This document shows, piece by piece, positions 7,676 through 15,774 of a DNA stretch of 33,459 bases (positions within the stretch are counted from its first letter, which is position 1; each line of letters begins with the position of its first letter). The DNA lies in NCBI GenBank assembly GCA_945911685.1, contig CAMEAW010000021.1, positions 1 through 33,459 on the forward strand, in the 5' to 3' direction. The translations under genes were made by a program, and so were the position numbers. The stretch comes from Bordetella parapertussis (GTDB lineage: Bacteria; Pseudomonadota; Gammaproteobacteria; Burkholderiales; Burkholderiaceae_B). The notes under the pieces were generated by a model. That model was not told the DNA's origin. It saw only the letters and a program-made list of their open reading frames with translations, and made no database searches.

Positions 7676-9819
7676 GTCAGGCGCTTAAACCACTGATGGC
7701 ACCTTTTCGCATTGGCGTGGATATCGGTGGCACCTTCACTGACTTGGTGATGGTCGATGCACAGGGGCAGTTACATAATGAGAAAGTCTTAACGACCCCG
7801 CACGACCCCTCAGTTGGGGTCTTAACAGGGATCAAGTTGATTCTCGATAATAACGGCGTGCAGGCAAGCGATGTACAAAACGTGATTCATGGCACGACCT
7901 TGGTGGCTAACGCGCTTATTGAACGTAAAGGCGTGCGTACGGCGCTGATTACGACCGCAGGCTTTCGCGACGTGCTTCAGATCGGACGCGAATGGCGCTA
8001 CGACATTTACGATTTGTTTTTGACGCCGGTCGAGCCACTGGTGCCCAGAGCGCTGTGTTTTGAAGTCAAAGAGCGTGTGGGTTATGACGGCTCGGTGATC
8101 ATACCCTTAGACCTTTCAACACTGCCCCAGATCGCCGAGGCTATCAAACTGGCAAAGGTTGACGCTGTTGCGGTGTGTTTGCTGCACTCATTTCGATTTG
8201 CTGCGCATGAGATTCAGATCAAGCAGGCGCTTGCCAAACTCTTGCCCGAGGTCGCGGTCTGCATCTCTAGCGAAGTGATGCCAGAGATTGGTGAGTATGA
8301 GCGTACAGCAACCACGGTCTGTAATGCGTATGTACAGCCCTTGTTTAAAAAATACATCTCAGCGTTAATGGCAGGTATCAAGCAGCTTGGTATTGACCAA
8401 GATTTATATCTGATGCAATCAGATGGCGGCACGGTGCACTTTAATACTGCACTTGAGTATCCGATCAGACTGGTGCAATCGGGCCCAGCCGGTGGCGTGC
8501 AAGCCACATCTTTGATCGGGCAGATGGCTGAGCTGTCGCAGATTCTATGCTTTGATATGGGCGGTACAACTGCCAAGGCGTGTTTAATTGACGAAGGTAA
8601 AAGCGCAGTCACCACTGACTTTGAAGTCGCGCGCCTGCAGCGCTTTAAAAAGGGCAGTGGGATCCCTTTAAAAGTGCCTTCGATCGATATGATTGAAATC
8701 GGCTCGGGCGGCGGCAGTATTTCGCGTATCAATAGCCTGGGTTTGATTCAAGTGGGTCCCGACAGTTCAAGCGCGGTGCCTGGCCCTGCGTGCTACGGTC
8801 AAGGTGGGCAAGAGGCCACCGTGACAGATGCCGATCTGGTCTTGGGTTATCTGGATGCCAACTCGTTCTTGGGTGGCTCGATGACCTTAGACCTCGCAGC
8901 GGCGCGCGACTGTATCCAAAAACAAATCGCTGATCACCTTGAGGTGTCGGTGACTGAAGCGGCGTTCGGGATTCATGAGACCGTCAACGAGACCATGTCA
9001 CAGGCCGCTAGTATCCATGCCCTTGAAAAAGGCTTAAAGGCCTCAAGTTACGCGATGATTCCTATTGGTGGCGCTGGCCCTGTGCATGCGTGCCATGTAG
9101 CGCTCAAGCTGGGGATCGAGCGCCTGGTGATTCCGCTGGGGGCGGGCGTGGCTTCGGCCTTTGGCTTTCTGGCCTCGCCGATGTCGTTTCAATTTGTGCA
9201 AGCCTCGGTGTCGCCCGTACAGTTATTAGACGAGCAGGTCGTCGAGCAATTAATCGAAGGTCTAAAAAAGAAAGGGCTAGCGATGTTGGCCGAGTCGGGC
9301 TTAGCGGCTGCGTTGTGCACCACTCAGGTCAGCGCTGCGATGCGCTATGTTGGCCAAGGCTACGAGGTTGAGGTGCCAGTTTCGATGGGGCGACTCAAAC
9401 AATCTTTTAAACAGCATTTGTCTGAAGAATTTAATCGCTGTTATCAAACTTTGTATGGTCGTACCGAGGCGGATACACCCGCAGAAGTCGTCTCTTGGCG
9501 CGTGGTGGTGCAGGGGCCTGCGCCTAAGTTGCTTGAACAGCTGAGGGCGAATCTCACGCATACCCAAGTGGCTGACATCTCGGCGGTTGCTGCAATCAAA
9601 AACAGACGCGAAGTGTTTTGTGTCTTTAGTAAAGATTTTGTGCAAACGCCGGTCTATGACCGCTACGTTTTACAGGCCGGTATGCAGTTTGACGGCCCTG
9701 CGATTGTCGAAGAGCGCGAATCAACGGTCGTCGTTCCAAAATACGCCAGCGTCGTGATTGATCAGCATCACAATATGCTGATCAGGCTCAGCGATCCAAT
9801 GGTGCAGGCAGTGCATTGA
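7672..9819 (+). CDS. Hydantoinase A/oxoprolinase-family subunit (HyuA-like)
   Basis: The 715-residue protein has the actin-like ATPase features of HyuA: the phosphate-1 motif RIGVDIGGTFTDLVMVD near residue 13, a second LCFDMGGTTAKACLID near 292, EIGSGGGSI near 343, and GGAGPVHA near 468. With HyuB it would phosphorylate and open a cyclic amide such as 5-oxoproline or a hydantoin; carboxylase variants of the family act on ketones. Coupling to hyuB by the ATGA overlap supports a heteromeric enzyme. It is followed 37 bp later by a ThDP-dependent enzyme. No truncation is seen. The exact reaction cannot be told apart by eye. Confidence 0.9.
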   Translation: MSQALKPLMAPFRIGVDIGGTFTDLVMVDAQGQLHNEKVLTTPHDPSVGVLTGIKLILDNNGVQASDVQNVIHGTTLVANALIERKGVRTALITTAGFRDVLQIGREWRYDIYDLFLTPVEPLVPRALCFEVKERVGYDGSVIIPLDLSTLPQIAEAIKLAKVDAVAVCLLHSFRFAAHEIQIKQALAKLLPEVAVCISSEVMPEIGEYERTATTVCNAYVQPLFKKYISALMAGIKQLGIDQDLYLMQSDGGTVHFNTALEYPIRLVQSGPAGGVQATSLIGQMAELSQILCFDMGGTTAKACLIDEGKSAVTTDFEVARLQRFKKGSGIPLKVPSIDMIEIGSGGGSISRINSLGLIQVGPDSSSAVPGPACYGQGGQEATVTDADLVLGYLDANSFLGGSMTLDLAAARDCIQKQIADHLEVSVTEAAFGIHETVNETMSQAASIHALEKGLKASSYAMIPIGGAGPVHACHVALKLGIERLVIPLGAGVASAFGFLASPMSFQFVQASVSPVQLLDEQVVEQLIEGLKKKGLAMLAESGLAAALCTTQVSAAMRYVGQGYEVEVPVSMGRLKQSFKQHLSEEFNRCYQTLYGRTEADTPAEVVSWRVVVQGPAPKLLEQLRANLTHTQVADISAVAAIKNRREVFCVFSKDFVQTPVYDRYVLQAGMQFDGPAIVEERESTVVVPKYASVVIDQHHNMLIRLSDPMVQAVH

Positions 9820-9856
9820 ACCGATCTCCCATTTTTTAAAGCCAACGGTAATCATT

Positions 9857-11485
9857 TTGAATACAACATCACAAATTACGATTGTGCAGGCCTTGGCCCA
9901 AGCCTTGGCGCGTGCAGGAGTGCGTCACATGTTCGGCTTGCCGGGTGGCGGTTCGTCGTTAGATCTGATCGAAGCTGCGGCTGAGGTCGGGATTGGTTTT
10001 ACCCTCACGAAAACTGAAAATGCAGCCGTGATGATGGCGGGCGCCTTAGCCGAGACAACGGGGGTGCCTGGCGTGGCGCTGATGACCAAGGGACCCGGGG
10101 TAGCGAATGCCGCCAATGGAGTGACCTATGCAAAGCTTGATCGTGCCCCTGTGATTGTGATTACCGATGGTTTTACAGATAAACAGCTCAGTTACATCAC
10201 CCATCAGGTCTTTGACCAAAAGGCGCTGTTGCAACCCGTTGTCAAAGGGGTGACGCGGCTTGAGTCTGAGAACCCTGCGGCTGAGATCGAGGCGATCGTT
10301 ACGCTTGCTTGTCAGGCTCCACTCGGGCCCGTGCATCTCGAACTGACGGGCGAAGTCGCTCGTAGACTGATTGACTTGCCGCAAGTCGTCGCGCAAGCAA
10401 GTGCAACAAGTGCGCTTGATCAGGTCGCCTTGCAAAGCCTTGCTCAGCAGATCAAGCTTGCCAAAAAACCGGTGCTGATTGTGGGGCTCGAGGCGCGTCA
10501 CTGTGCTGCTGAAGTTAGGCAACTTGCCAAACAGCTAAAGTGCCCCGTGTTGCAAACGTATAAAGCCAAGGGGGTGGTCTCTGATCTTGATCCGCAGGTG
10601 GTGGGTATCTTTACCGGTGGTATCCAAGAGGCCGACTGCCTGGCGCAAGCTGACTTGATGGTGATGGTGGGGTTAGATCCGGTCGAAATGATTTTGCAGC
10701 CGTGGCCCTATAACAAGCCGGCGGTTGAGTTATCGAATGCAACGCACGATATTCATTACATCAAGCCTTTGGCGCGTGTCAGTCGTGATTTAAAACAACA
10801 TGCCCTTGCTCTCAATGAAGAACTCAACGGCTTTGTGTCGGGTTGGTCGCTTGAGCAAATCGCGCTCTTGCGCCACGATATTTTGAAGCGTCTGGCCTAT
10901 CCATCCGTGCAATTTGGCGTGGCGCCCGATCGGTTAGTGCAGCTGTCTGCGCAGGCTTGTGTCGAGCAAAAATTTAGACCACGCATGTCAGTCGATGCCG
11001 GTGCGCATATGTTTTCTGCGACTGCGTTTTTTCCGGTGACGCAGCCTGGCGATGTTTTAATTTCAAATGGTTTGGCGACGATGGCGTTTGCGTTGCCAGC
11101 GGCCATTGCAGCTGCTCTTGATGAACCCGCGCAACCCGTCATTTGCTTCACAGGCGATGGCGGGCTGATGATGTGCCTGGGCGAGCTTTGTACCGCCATT
11201 GATTCGGGGGCGCGCATCGTTGTCGTGGTCTTTAATGACAGTGCACTGTCTCTGATCGATATCAAACAACAAAGTAAGCAGTTGCCCAGTCGCGGCGTGC
11301 GTTGGGGCAAACATGATTTTGCAAAAGCCATGCAGGCCTTAGGCGGCCAGGGTTTTGCGGCCACGACCGAAGCGCAGTATCAACAAGCTTTAACGCAGGC
11401 GTTAAAGCTTCAGGGCCCCAGTTTGATCGATGTGCAAATCGATCCGTCTGGGTATTCGCAGCAACTCAAAGCGATGCGAGGCTAA
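9857..11485 (+). CDS. Thiamine diphosphate-dependent enzyme (acetolactate synthase/2-oxo-acid decarboxylase family)
   Basis: The 542-residue protein has the three-domain architecture of this family: an N-terminal pyrimidine-binding domain with catalytic E54 (TKTENAAVMMAG), a central domain (about 190-335), and a C-terminal pyrophosphate domain with the ThDP motif G433-D-G ending at N460-D461. The start is a TTG at 9857; the next ATG (residue 25, before FGLPGG) would remove the conserved ALARAGVRH segment. Decarboxylation or carboligation of a 2-oxo acid is expected. Two aminotransferase genes downstream could supply that acid. Benzoylformate decarboxylase-, sulfopyruvate decarboxylase- or acetolactate synthase-like activity are all possible. 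Confidence 0.88.
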   Translation: MNTTSQITIVQALAQALARAGVRHMFGLPGGGSSLDLIEAAAEVGIGFTLTKTENAAVMMAGALAETTGVPGVALMTKGPGVANAANGVTYAKLDRAPVIVITDGFTDKQLSYITHQVFDQKALLQPVVKGVTRLESENPAAEIEAIVTLACQAPLGPVHLELTGEVARRLIDLPQVVAQASATSALDQVALQSLAQQIKLAKKPVLIVGLEARHCAAEVRQLAKQLKCPVLQTYKAKGVVSDLDPQVVGIFTGGIQEADCLAQADLMVMVGLDPVEMILQPWPYNKPAVELSNATHDIHYIKPLARVSRDLKQHALALNEELNGFVSGWSLEQIALLRHDILKRLAYPSVQFGVAPDRLVQLSAQACVEQKFRPRMSVDAGAHMFSATAFFPVTQPGDVLISNGLATMAFALPAAIAAALDEPAQPVICFTGDGGLMMCLGELCTAIDSGARIVVVVFNDSALSLIDIKQQSKQLPSRGVRWGKHDFAKAMQALGGQGFAATTEAQYQQALTQALKLQGPSLIDVQIDPSGYSQQLKAMRG

Positions 11486-11521
11486 GGTGTCGCAGTGTTT
11501 ATCATCCAAAGGGAGTTTATT

Positions 11522-12493
11522 GTGTTGAAACTATCTATAAAATTTTGTCTCACCATACTCGCGTCTTGTTTGCTGGCAGCACCAGGTTTTTCACAACCTG
11601 CTGAAAAATTTCCGTCTAAGCCGATCACCATCATTGTTGGTTTTGCGGTGGGTGGAGGTGGCGATATGTCATCGCGCTGGGTCGGAGACTACCTGCGCGA
11701 ACGCTGGAAGGTGCCTGTCATTATTGAAAACAAACCAGGTGCCGGTGGCACCATTGCGACCAGTTTGTTAGCGCGTGCTAAGCCTGACGGCTATACCGTT
11801 GCGTTGGCTACGACGAGCCCCTTTACCGTGGCGCCGTATTTTCAGCCACAGACCTACGATCCAAGTAAAGACTTCACCTACTTGTTTCAAACCTTAGTCA
11901 GTGCGCAACCGCTTTTTGTTAAATCAGACTCGCCATTTAAGACGATTCAAGAGCTGATGACGTGGTCAAAAGCTAATCCTAATAAGTTGTTTTGGTCTAC
12001 AGCGGCCACCAATGGCGGCACCCATATCTCGACGCAGGCTGCCTTTCAGGCGGCCGGTATAGAAGCTACCTATGTGCCTTACAAGGGCGGTGCTGACGCA
12101 ATGAATGGCTTGTTCGGTGGGCAGATTCAAGCCTTGGTGGCTGCAGAGTTTCCGCCGCACGCCGCAGCGGGCACCATCAGGCTGCTCGCAGAAAGTGGGC
12201 CCGACCGGATCCCAGAATATCCAAATGTACCAACGTATAAAGATTTGAAATTTCCGATTTCAGTACCAATCTTTTATGGGATTGCAGGCCCAGGCGGTAT
12301 GCCCCCAGACATCATCAAAGAGTGGGAAGCTGCAGCCTCTGAAATGGTGCGCACCCCTGGGTTTCTTGATTTACTCAATAAGCTCAAAGGTACGCCCGCG
12401 TATCTTGGCCATACTGCGTTCACCGAGTCGGTAACCGGCGTGTACCGGCAAATGGGTAAGTTGATCCCAGAGTTGAAGTTAAAAAAGGACTAG
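11522..12493 (+). CDS. Bug/TctC-family periplasmic solute-binding protein 2
   Basis: A 323-residue Bug protein with a signal peptide (KLSIKFCLTILASCLLAAPGFSQ) followed by FPSKPITIIVGFAVGGGGD, ENKPGAGGTIATSLLARAKPDGYTVAL and the mid-protein VPYKGGADAMNGLFGGQIQAL. The start chosen is the GTG at 11522, six bases after AAAGGGAG; a TTG three bases on is also possible, and the earlier in-frame GTG at 11495 has no ribosome-binding site and would contain this one. It lies 36 bp after the ThDP enzyme and 4 bp before the fold-type IV aminotransferase. It is the second receptor in the same run and differs clearly from the first, so the two probably bind different ligands. Confidence 0.92.
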   Translation: MLKLSIKFCLTILASCLLAAPGFSQPAEKFPSKPITIIVGFAVGGGGDMSSRWVGDYLRERWKVPVIIENKPGAGGTIATSLLARAKPDGYTVALATTSPFTVAPYFQPQTYDPSKDFTYLFQTLVSAQPLFVKSDSPFKTIQELMTWSKANPNKLFWSTAATNGGTHISTQAAFQAAGIEATYVPYKGGADAMNGLFGGQIQALVAAEFPPHAAAGTIRLLAESGPDRIPEYPNVPTYKDLKFPISVPIFYGIAGPGGMPPDIIKEWEAAASEMVRTPGFLDLLNKLKGTPAYLGHTAFTESVTGVYRQMGKLIPELKLKKD

Positions 12494-12497
12494 GTTT

Positions 12498-13409
12498 ATG
12501 TGGCAGCCAAAAATTATTTTACAAAACGACAAGTTGCTTCCCTACGAGCAGGCAAGTGTGCATCCGATGTCGCTGGGCATGACGTACGCGACGGCTGTCT
12601 TTGAGGGGTTGCGGGCGTATCGCAACCCCACGACGGGTGAGTTCAAGATCTTTAGGTTTGCTGAACATTTCAAGCGCTTGGTACTTGGTATGAAAGTGAT
12701 GCGCTTTGATCACAGCTTTACCCAAGAGGGCATGCGCGAGGCGCTGTCGGGTTTGATTCGTGCCAACGAGCCTGATGACGATGTCTACATTCGCTTGCTG
12801 GTGTATATCGAAGCCCTTGGGCTGATGGCGCAGACCGGGCCCGTTGGCTACACGGCCGCTGCCTCACCCCGCGAGCGTCCAAAGTTTGCCGATACTGGTA
12901 TGAGTTTGGGCGTGAGCTCTTGGAGTCGATTGTCGGATAACGCGAGCCCACCGCGTATCAAAGCCACGGCAAATTATCACAACGCGCGTTTAACGCAGTT
13001 ACAGGCAAAATCGGATGGCTATGACGGTGCCTTGATGTTGACGCCTTCTGGCAAAGTATCTGAAGCACCCATCGCATGTTTTTTTATGGTCAGAGACGGC
13101 AAGCTGATTACGCCCAACATTGGAAGCAACATTTTAGAAAGCGTGACGCGCGACACCATTATCACTTTGTACGAAGAGGCCACAGGTCAGCCTGTGGTGC
13201 AGCGTGAGGTCGATCGTAGTGAGTTGTATTTTGCTGACGAGGCCTTTTTATGCGGTACGGGGCAAGAAATTATCCCAGTAATCAAAATTGATCGTTTGCC
13301 AGTGGGTGATGGCACTATTGGGCCGATCACTAAACAAATGCAGAAAATTTATTTTGATGCAGTACGTGGCCTGACCCCTGACACGCATGGTTGGCTGACC
13401 AAAGTGTGA
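12498..13409 (+). CDS. Fold-type IV (branched-chain-type) aminotransferase
   Basis: This 303-residue PLP enzyme belongs to the IlvE/D-amino-acid aminotransferase group. The Schiff-base lysine is K155 in PPRIKATANYHNARL and the PLP-contacting glutamate is E189 in KVSEAPIACFF; GMTYATAVFEGLRAY is a typical N-terminal segment. It would swap an amino group between an amino acid and a 2-oxo acid. The ATG has AAAGGA upstream. Its position between a Bug gene and a second aminotransferase, in a run with a ThDP enzyme, argues for a catabolic role rather than the housekeeping ilvE. D- versus L-specificity is not visible. Confidence 0.9.
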   Translation: MWQPKIILQNDKLLPYEQASVHPMSLGMTYATAVFEGLRAYRNPTTGEFKIFRFAEHFKRLVLGMKVMRFDHSFTQEGMREALSGLIRANEPDDDVYIRLLVYIEALGLMAQTGPVGYTAAASPRERPKFADTGMSLGVSSWSRLSDNASPPRIKATANYHNARLTQLQAKSDGYDGALMLTPSGKVSEAPIACFFMVRDGKLITPNIGSNILESVTRDTIITLYEEATGQPVVQREVDRSELYFADEAFLCGTGQEIIPVIKIDRLPVGDGTIGPITKQMQKIYFDAVRGLTPDTHGWLTKV

Positions 13410-13414
13410 CGTCG

Positions 13415-14620
13415 ATGAAACGTTTCTCGCACAGAATAGCTTCGGTAGATACACCAGTGATGCCTGCGATTGCCGCCTTAGTGCGCGACAATCCGGGCAC
13501 GATTTCCTTAGGGCAGGGTGTTGTGAATTATGGGCCACCTGCTCAAGCGCTCGCAGCGTTACCGGGTTTGATGGGCGATGTCGCTCTGAATAAATACCAG
13601 GCGATTATCGGGCACCCTGCATTAATTAATGCCTTGACACAAAAACTGGCAGACGAGAACAATATCCACTGCGGGCCTGATTCGGTTGTGATGGTCACGG
13701 CGGGTAGCAACATGGCTTTTTTGAATTGCCTGCTGGCTGTGGGTGATCCAGGCGATGAATTTATTTTGCCTTCGCCGTATTACTTTAATCAAGAGATGGC
13801 GATTCGAATGGTTGGCTGCGTGCCTGTGTCGGTGCCCGTCAACGATGACTGGAGTCTGAATATTGAGGCGCTTGCCGCCGCGGTGACCCCCCGCACGCGC
13901 GCAATCGTGACCGTGTCACCCAATAATCCCACTGGAGCGGTCTACTCAAAAGCGTCTTTAACAGCCGTTAATGCTTTGTGTGCTGCAAAAAATATTTATC
14001 ACTTCAGTGATGAAGCATATGAATATTTTACGTATGACGGCGCAGAGCACTTTTCGCCTGCATCGTTGCCCGGCGCGCAGCGGCACACCATTTCGTTTTA
14101 CTCAATGTCAAAAAATTACGGCATGGCGAGTTGGCGGATTGGCTATGTAGTGTTTCCTGCTGATCTGCTTGATGCCATGAATAAAGTGCAAGATACAAAT
14201 TTGATCTGCGCGCCTGTTGCCTCGCAAATGCTGGCCCTTGAGGTGTTGAAATACGGTCGCGCCTGGGTACAGCCTAAAATCGACGCGCTCGCGGTGGTGC
14301 GAAAAAATGTCTATGAGCGTCTGAAGGGCTTAGGCGACTTAGTGCAGTTTCCTGAAACCCAGGGCGCTTTTTATGTGTTTCTGAAGTTGCCTGGCCTTGC
14401 CGCAGAGGTCGATCAGCTAGCCTTTAATCGCGCGATGGCACAGAGACATCATGTCGTTTCTGTGCCTGGTTTCACCTTTGGCTTATGCGACACCGAACGG
14501 GCTAATTATCAGCGTCTATCGTACGGAGCCCTTGACGCCGTCAGCGTTGATCAAGGGGTTGAGCGCTATGTCGCAGCGGTCAAGGACTGGTATCGGCCAT
14601 CTTTCTTCAAAGGTCTTTAG
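13415..14620 (+). CDS. Class I/II (fold-type I) aminotransferase
   Basis: The 401-residue protein carries fold-type I aminotransferase motifs: PNNPTG (169-174), D199 and Y202 in FSDEAYEY, and the PLP-binding lysine K233 in SMSKNYGMASWRIGY. It resembles aspartate/aromatic aminotransferase-like enzymes. The ATG at 13415, 5 bp after the previous stop, was chosen; a TTG at 13391 would overlap the upstream gene and adds only eight residues. Two aminotransferases of unrelated folds in a row suggest sequential amino-group transfer or interconversion of two amino-acid/oxo-acid pairs. The substrate is not determinable by eye. Confidence 0.9.
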   Translation: MKRFSHRIASVDTPVMPAIAALVRDNPGTISLGQGVVNYGPPAQALAALPGLMGDVALNKYQAIIGHPALINALTQKLADENNIHCGPDSVVMVTAGSNMAFLNCLLAVGDPGDEFILPSPYYFNQEMAIRMVGCVPVSVPVNDDWSLNIEALAAAVTPRTRAIVTVSPNNPTGAVYSKASLTAVNALCAAKNIYHFSDEAYEYFTYDGAEHFSPASLPGAQRHTISFYSMSKNYGMASWRIGYVVFPADLLDAMNKVQDTNLICAPVASQMLALEVLKYGRAWVQPKIDALAVVRKNVYERLKGLGDLVQFPETQGAFYVFLKLPGLAAEVDQLAFNRAMAQRHHVVSVPGFTFGLCDTERANYQRLSYGALDAVSVDQGVERYVAAVKDWYRPSFFKGL

Positions 14621-14621
14621 T

Positions 14622-15278
14622 ATGTTAAGTGCGCAAAGCTCAATCGATGCCCTCATGTTTTGGCTGGCGATCATTGCAACGATGGCGTTTGCGATTACTG
14701 CTGTCTTAGCGATCGCCGATCGAGGGGTCGACATTTTTGGCGTCGTGGTGTTGGGTGTTATCACTGCCGTGGGTGGTGGCACGGTGCGTGACCTTATCTT
14801 AGATGTCCAGCCCTTTTGGGTTGAGGATTTGGTTTTTGTGCGCGTTGCAATCGTCTCAAGCCTGTTAGCGTTTGTCGCACGTTCATTGTTTACTCAGCCT
14901 CAGGTATTTGCTTTGATGTTGTATCTTGATGGGCTAGGTGCAGCGCTCTTTGGTATTCAAGGGGCGATGAAAGCGCATGAGCTTGATTTTGGCTTACCTT
15001 TAGCACCTGTGATTTTGGGTGTTATTACGGCGATTGGTGGTGGTATTTTGCGCGATGTGATTGCCGGACGAAAAAATTTGCTGATGTCGACCGAGCTCTA
15101 TGCCATTCCGGTGGCGCTAGGGTGCATATTGTTGATGGCCGGTTTACACTTTTACCCTCAGCAAGCTTTGCTAATGCTCATCGCTTGCACGACAGCCACA
15201 TTTTTAATGCGTGCTGCGGCTATTCATTGGGATTTGAAGGTGCCAGCATTTTTAGTCACGCATTCTAAAGCTGAATGA
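14622..15278 (+). CDS. TRIC/UPF0126-family membrane protein (YicG-like)
   Basis: A 218-residue integral membrane protein with about seven hydrophobic segments and an internal duplication marked by GGGTVRD (51-57) and GGGILRD (139-145), the signature of the bacterial TRIC cation-channel family. In-frame sequence extends upstream into the aminotransferase, but the ATG at 14622, one base after that gene's stop and preceded by AAAGG, gives the normal family length. Bacterial family members have been described as cation channels, and some have been linked to amino-acid uptake, which would fit this operon. No clear terminator was seen after it. Confidence 0.88.
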   Translation: MLSAQSSIDALMFWLAIIATMAFAITAVLAIADRGVDIFGVVVLGVITAVGGGTVRDLILDVQPFWVEDLVFVRVAIVSSLLAFVARSLFTQPQVFALMLYLDGLGAALFGIQGAMKAHELDFGLPLAPVILGVITAIGGGILRDVIAGRKNLLMSTELYAIPVALGCILLMAGLHFYPQQALLMLIACTTATFLMRAAAIHWDLKVPAFLVTHSKAE

Positions 15279-15364
15279 TAGTTCTTGAATGCTCAGCGGG
15301 ACTTGGCTTTGAGCTAAGATTCCAACCGCAGTGCAGCGTGATTCAACTATAAAAAGGTAGTCTG

Positions 15365-15769
15365 ATGCGGCTCAATCTTCAACCTTGTTGTTGCGGTCGT
15401 GTCATCAAAAATAAAAAGTTGCAGTTCGATCAATGCTGCGGCCGTTATCTTGATCACTTTGACACGGTACCGGCCCCCGACGCCGAGAGCCTGATGCGTT
15501 CTCGGTACAGCGCGTTCGTGCTTGAGCGAGACACGTATCTTCAACAGACGTGGGCTCGCGCGCAGCGCCCCGCGGATCTTAGTTTCGAGCCAGACGTCAA
15601 ATGGCTAGGTCTTGACGTGAAATCTTCTCGGATGACAGGGCCAGCGCAGGCCGAGGTCGAGTTCGTTGCGCGCAGTCGCCTCAAGGGTGTGCCAACACGC
15701 CTGCATGAATTAAGTCGTTTTTTAAAAGACGAAGGCCGTTGGTTTTACGTGGACGGCATCTTGCTCTAA
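15365..15769 (+). CDS. YchJ-family (UPF0225) protein
   Basis: A 134-residue protein with an N-terminal cysteine cluster (CCCG near residue 8 and QCCGRYL near 23), probably a SEC-C-like zinc site, followed by the conserved AESLMRSRYSAFVLERDTYLQQTW segment and a C-terminal NTF2-like fold (SRFLKDEGRWFYVDG). YchJ proteins are widespread and of unknown function. AAAAGGTAG lies just before the ATG. It converges with the HD-GYP gene, with only 5 bp between the stops. Confidence 0.88.
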   Translation: MRLNLQPCCCGRVIKNKKLQFDQCCGRYLDHFDTVPAPDAESLMRSRYSAFVLERDTYLQQTWARAQRPADLSFEPDVKWLGLDVKSSRMTGPAQAEVEFVARSRLKGVPTRLHELSRFLKDEGRWFYVDGILL

Positions 15770-15774
15770 AGCAT

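Noticed and set aside
9857..11485. ThDP enzyme as the housekeeping acetolactate synthase IlvB
   Set aside because: No ilvN small-subunit gene is nearby, and the context is catabolic; the fold is shared by many 2-oxo-acid decarboxylases.
14451..14621. N-terminal extension of the TRIC-family protein
   Set aside because: The extra in-frame residues lie inside the aminotransferase coding sequence; the ATG at 14622 has AAAGG upstream and gives the normal family length.
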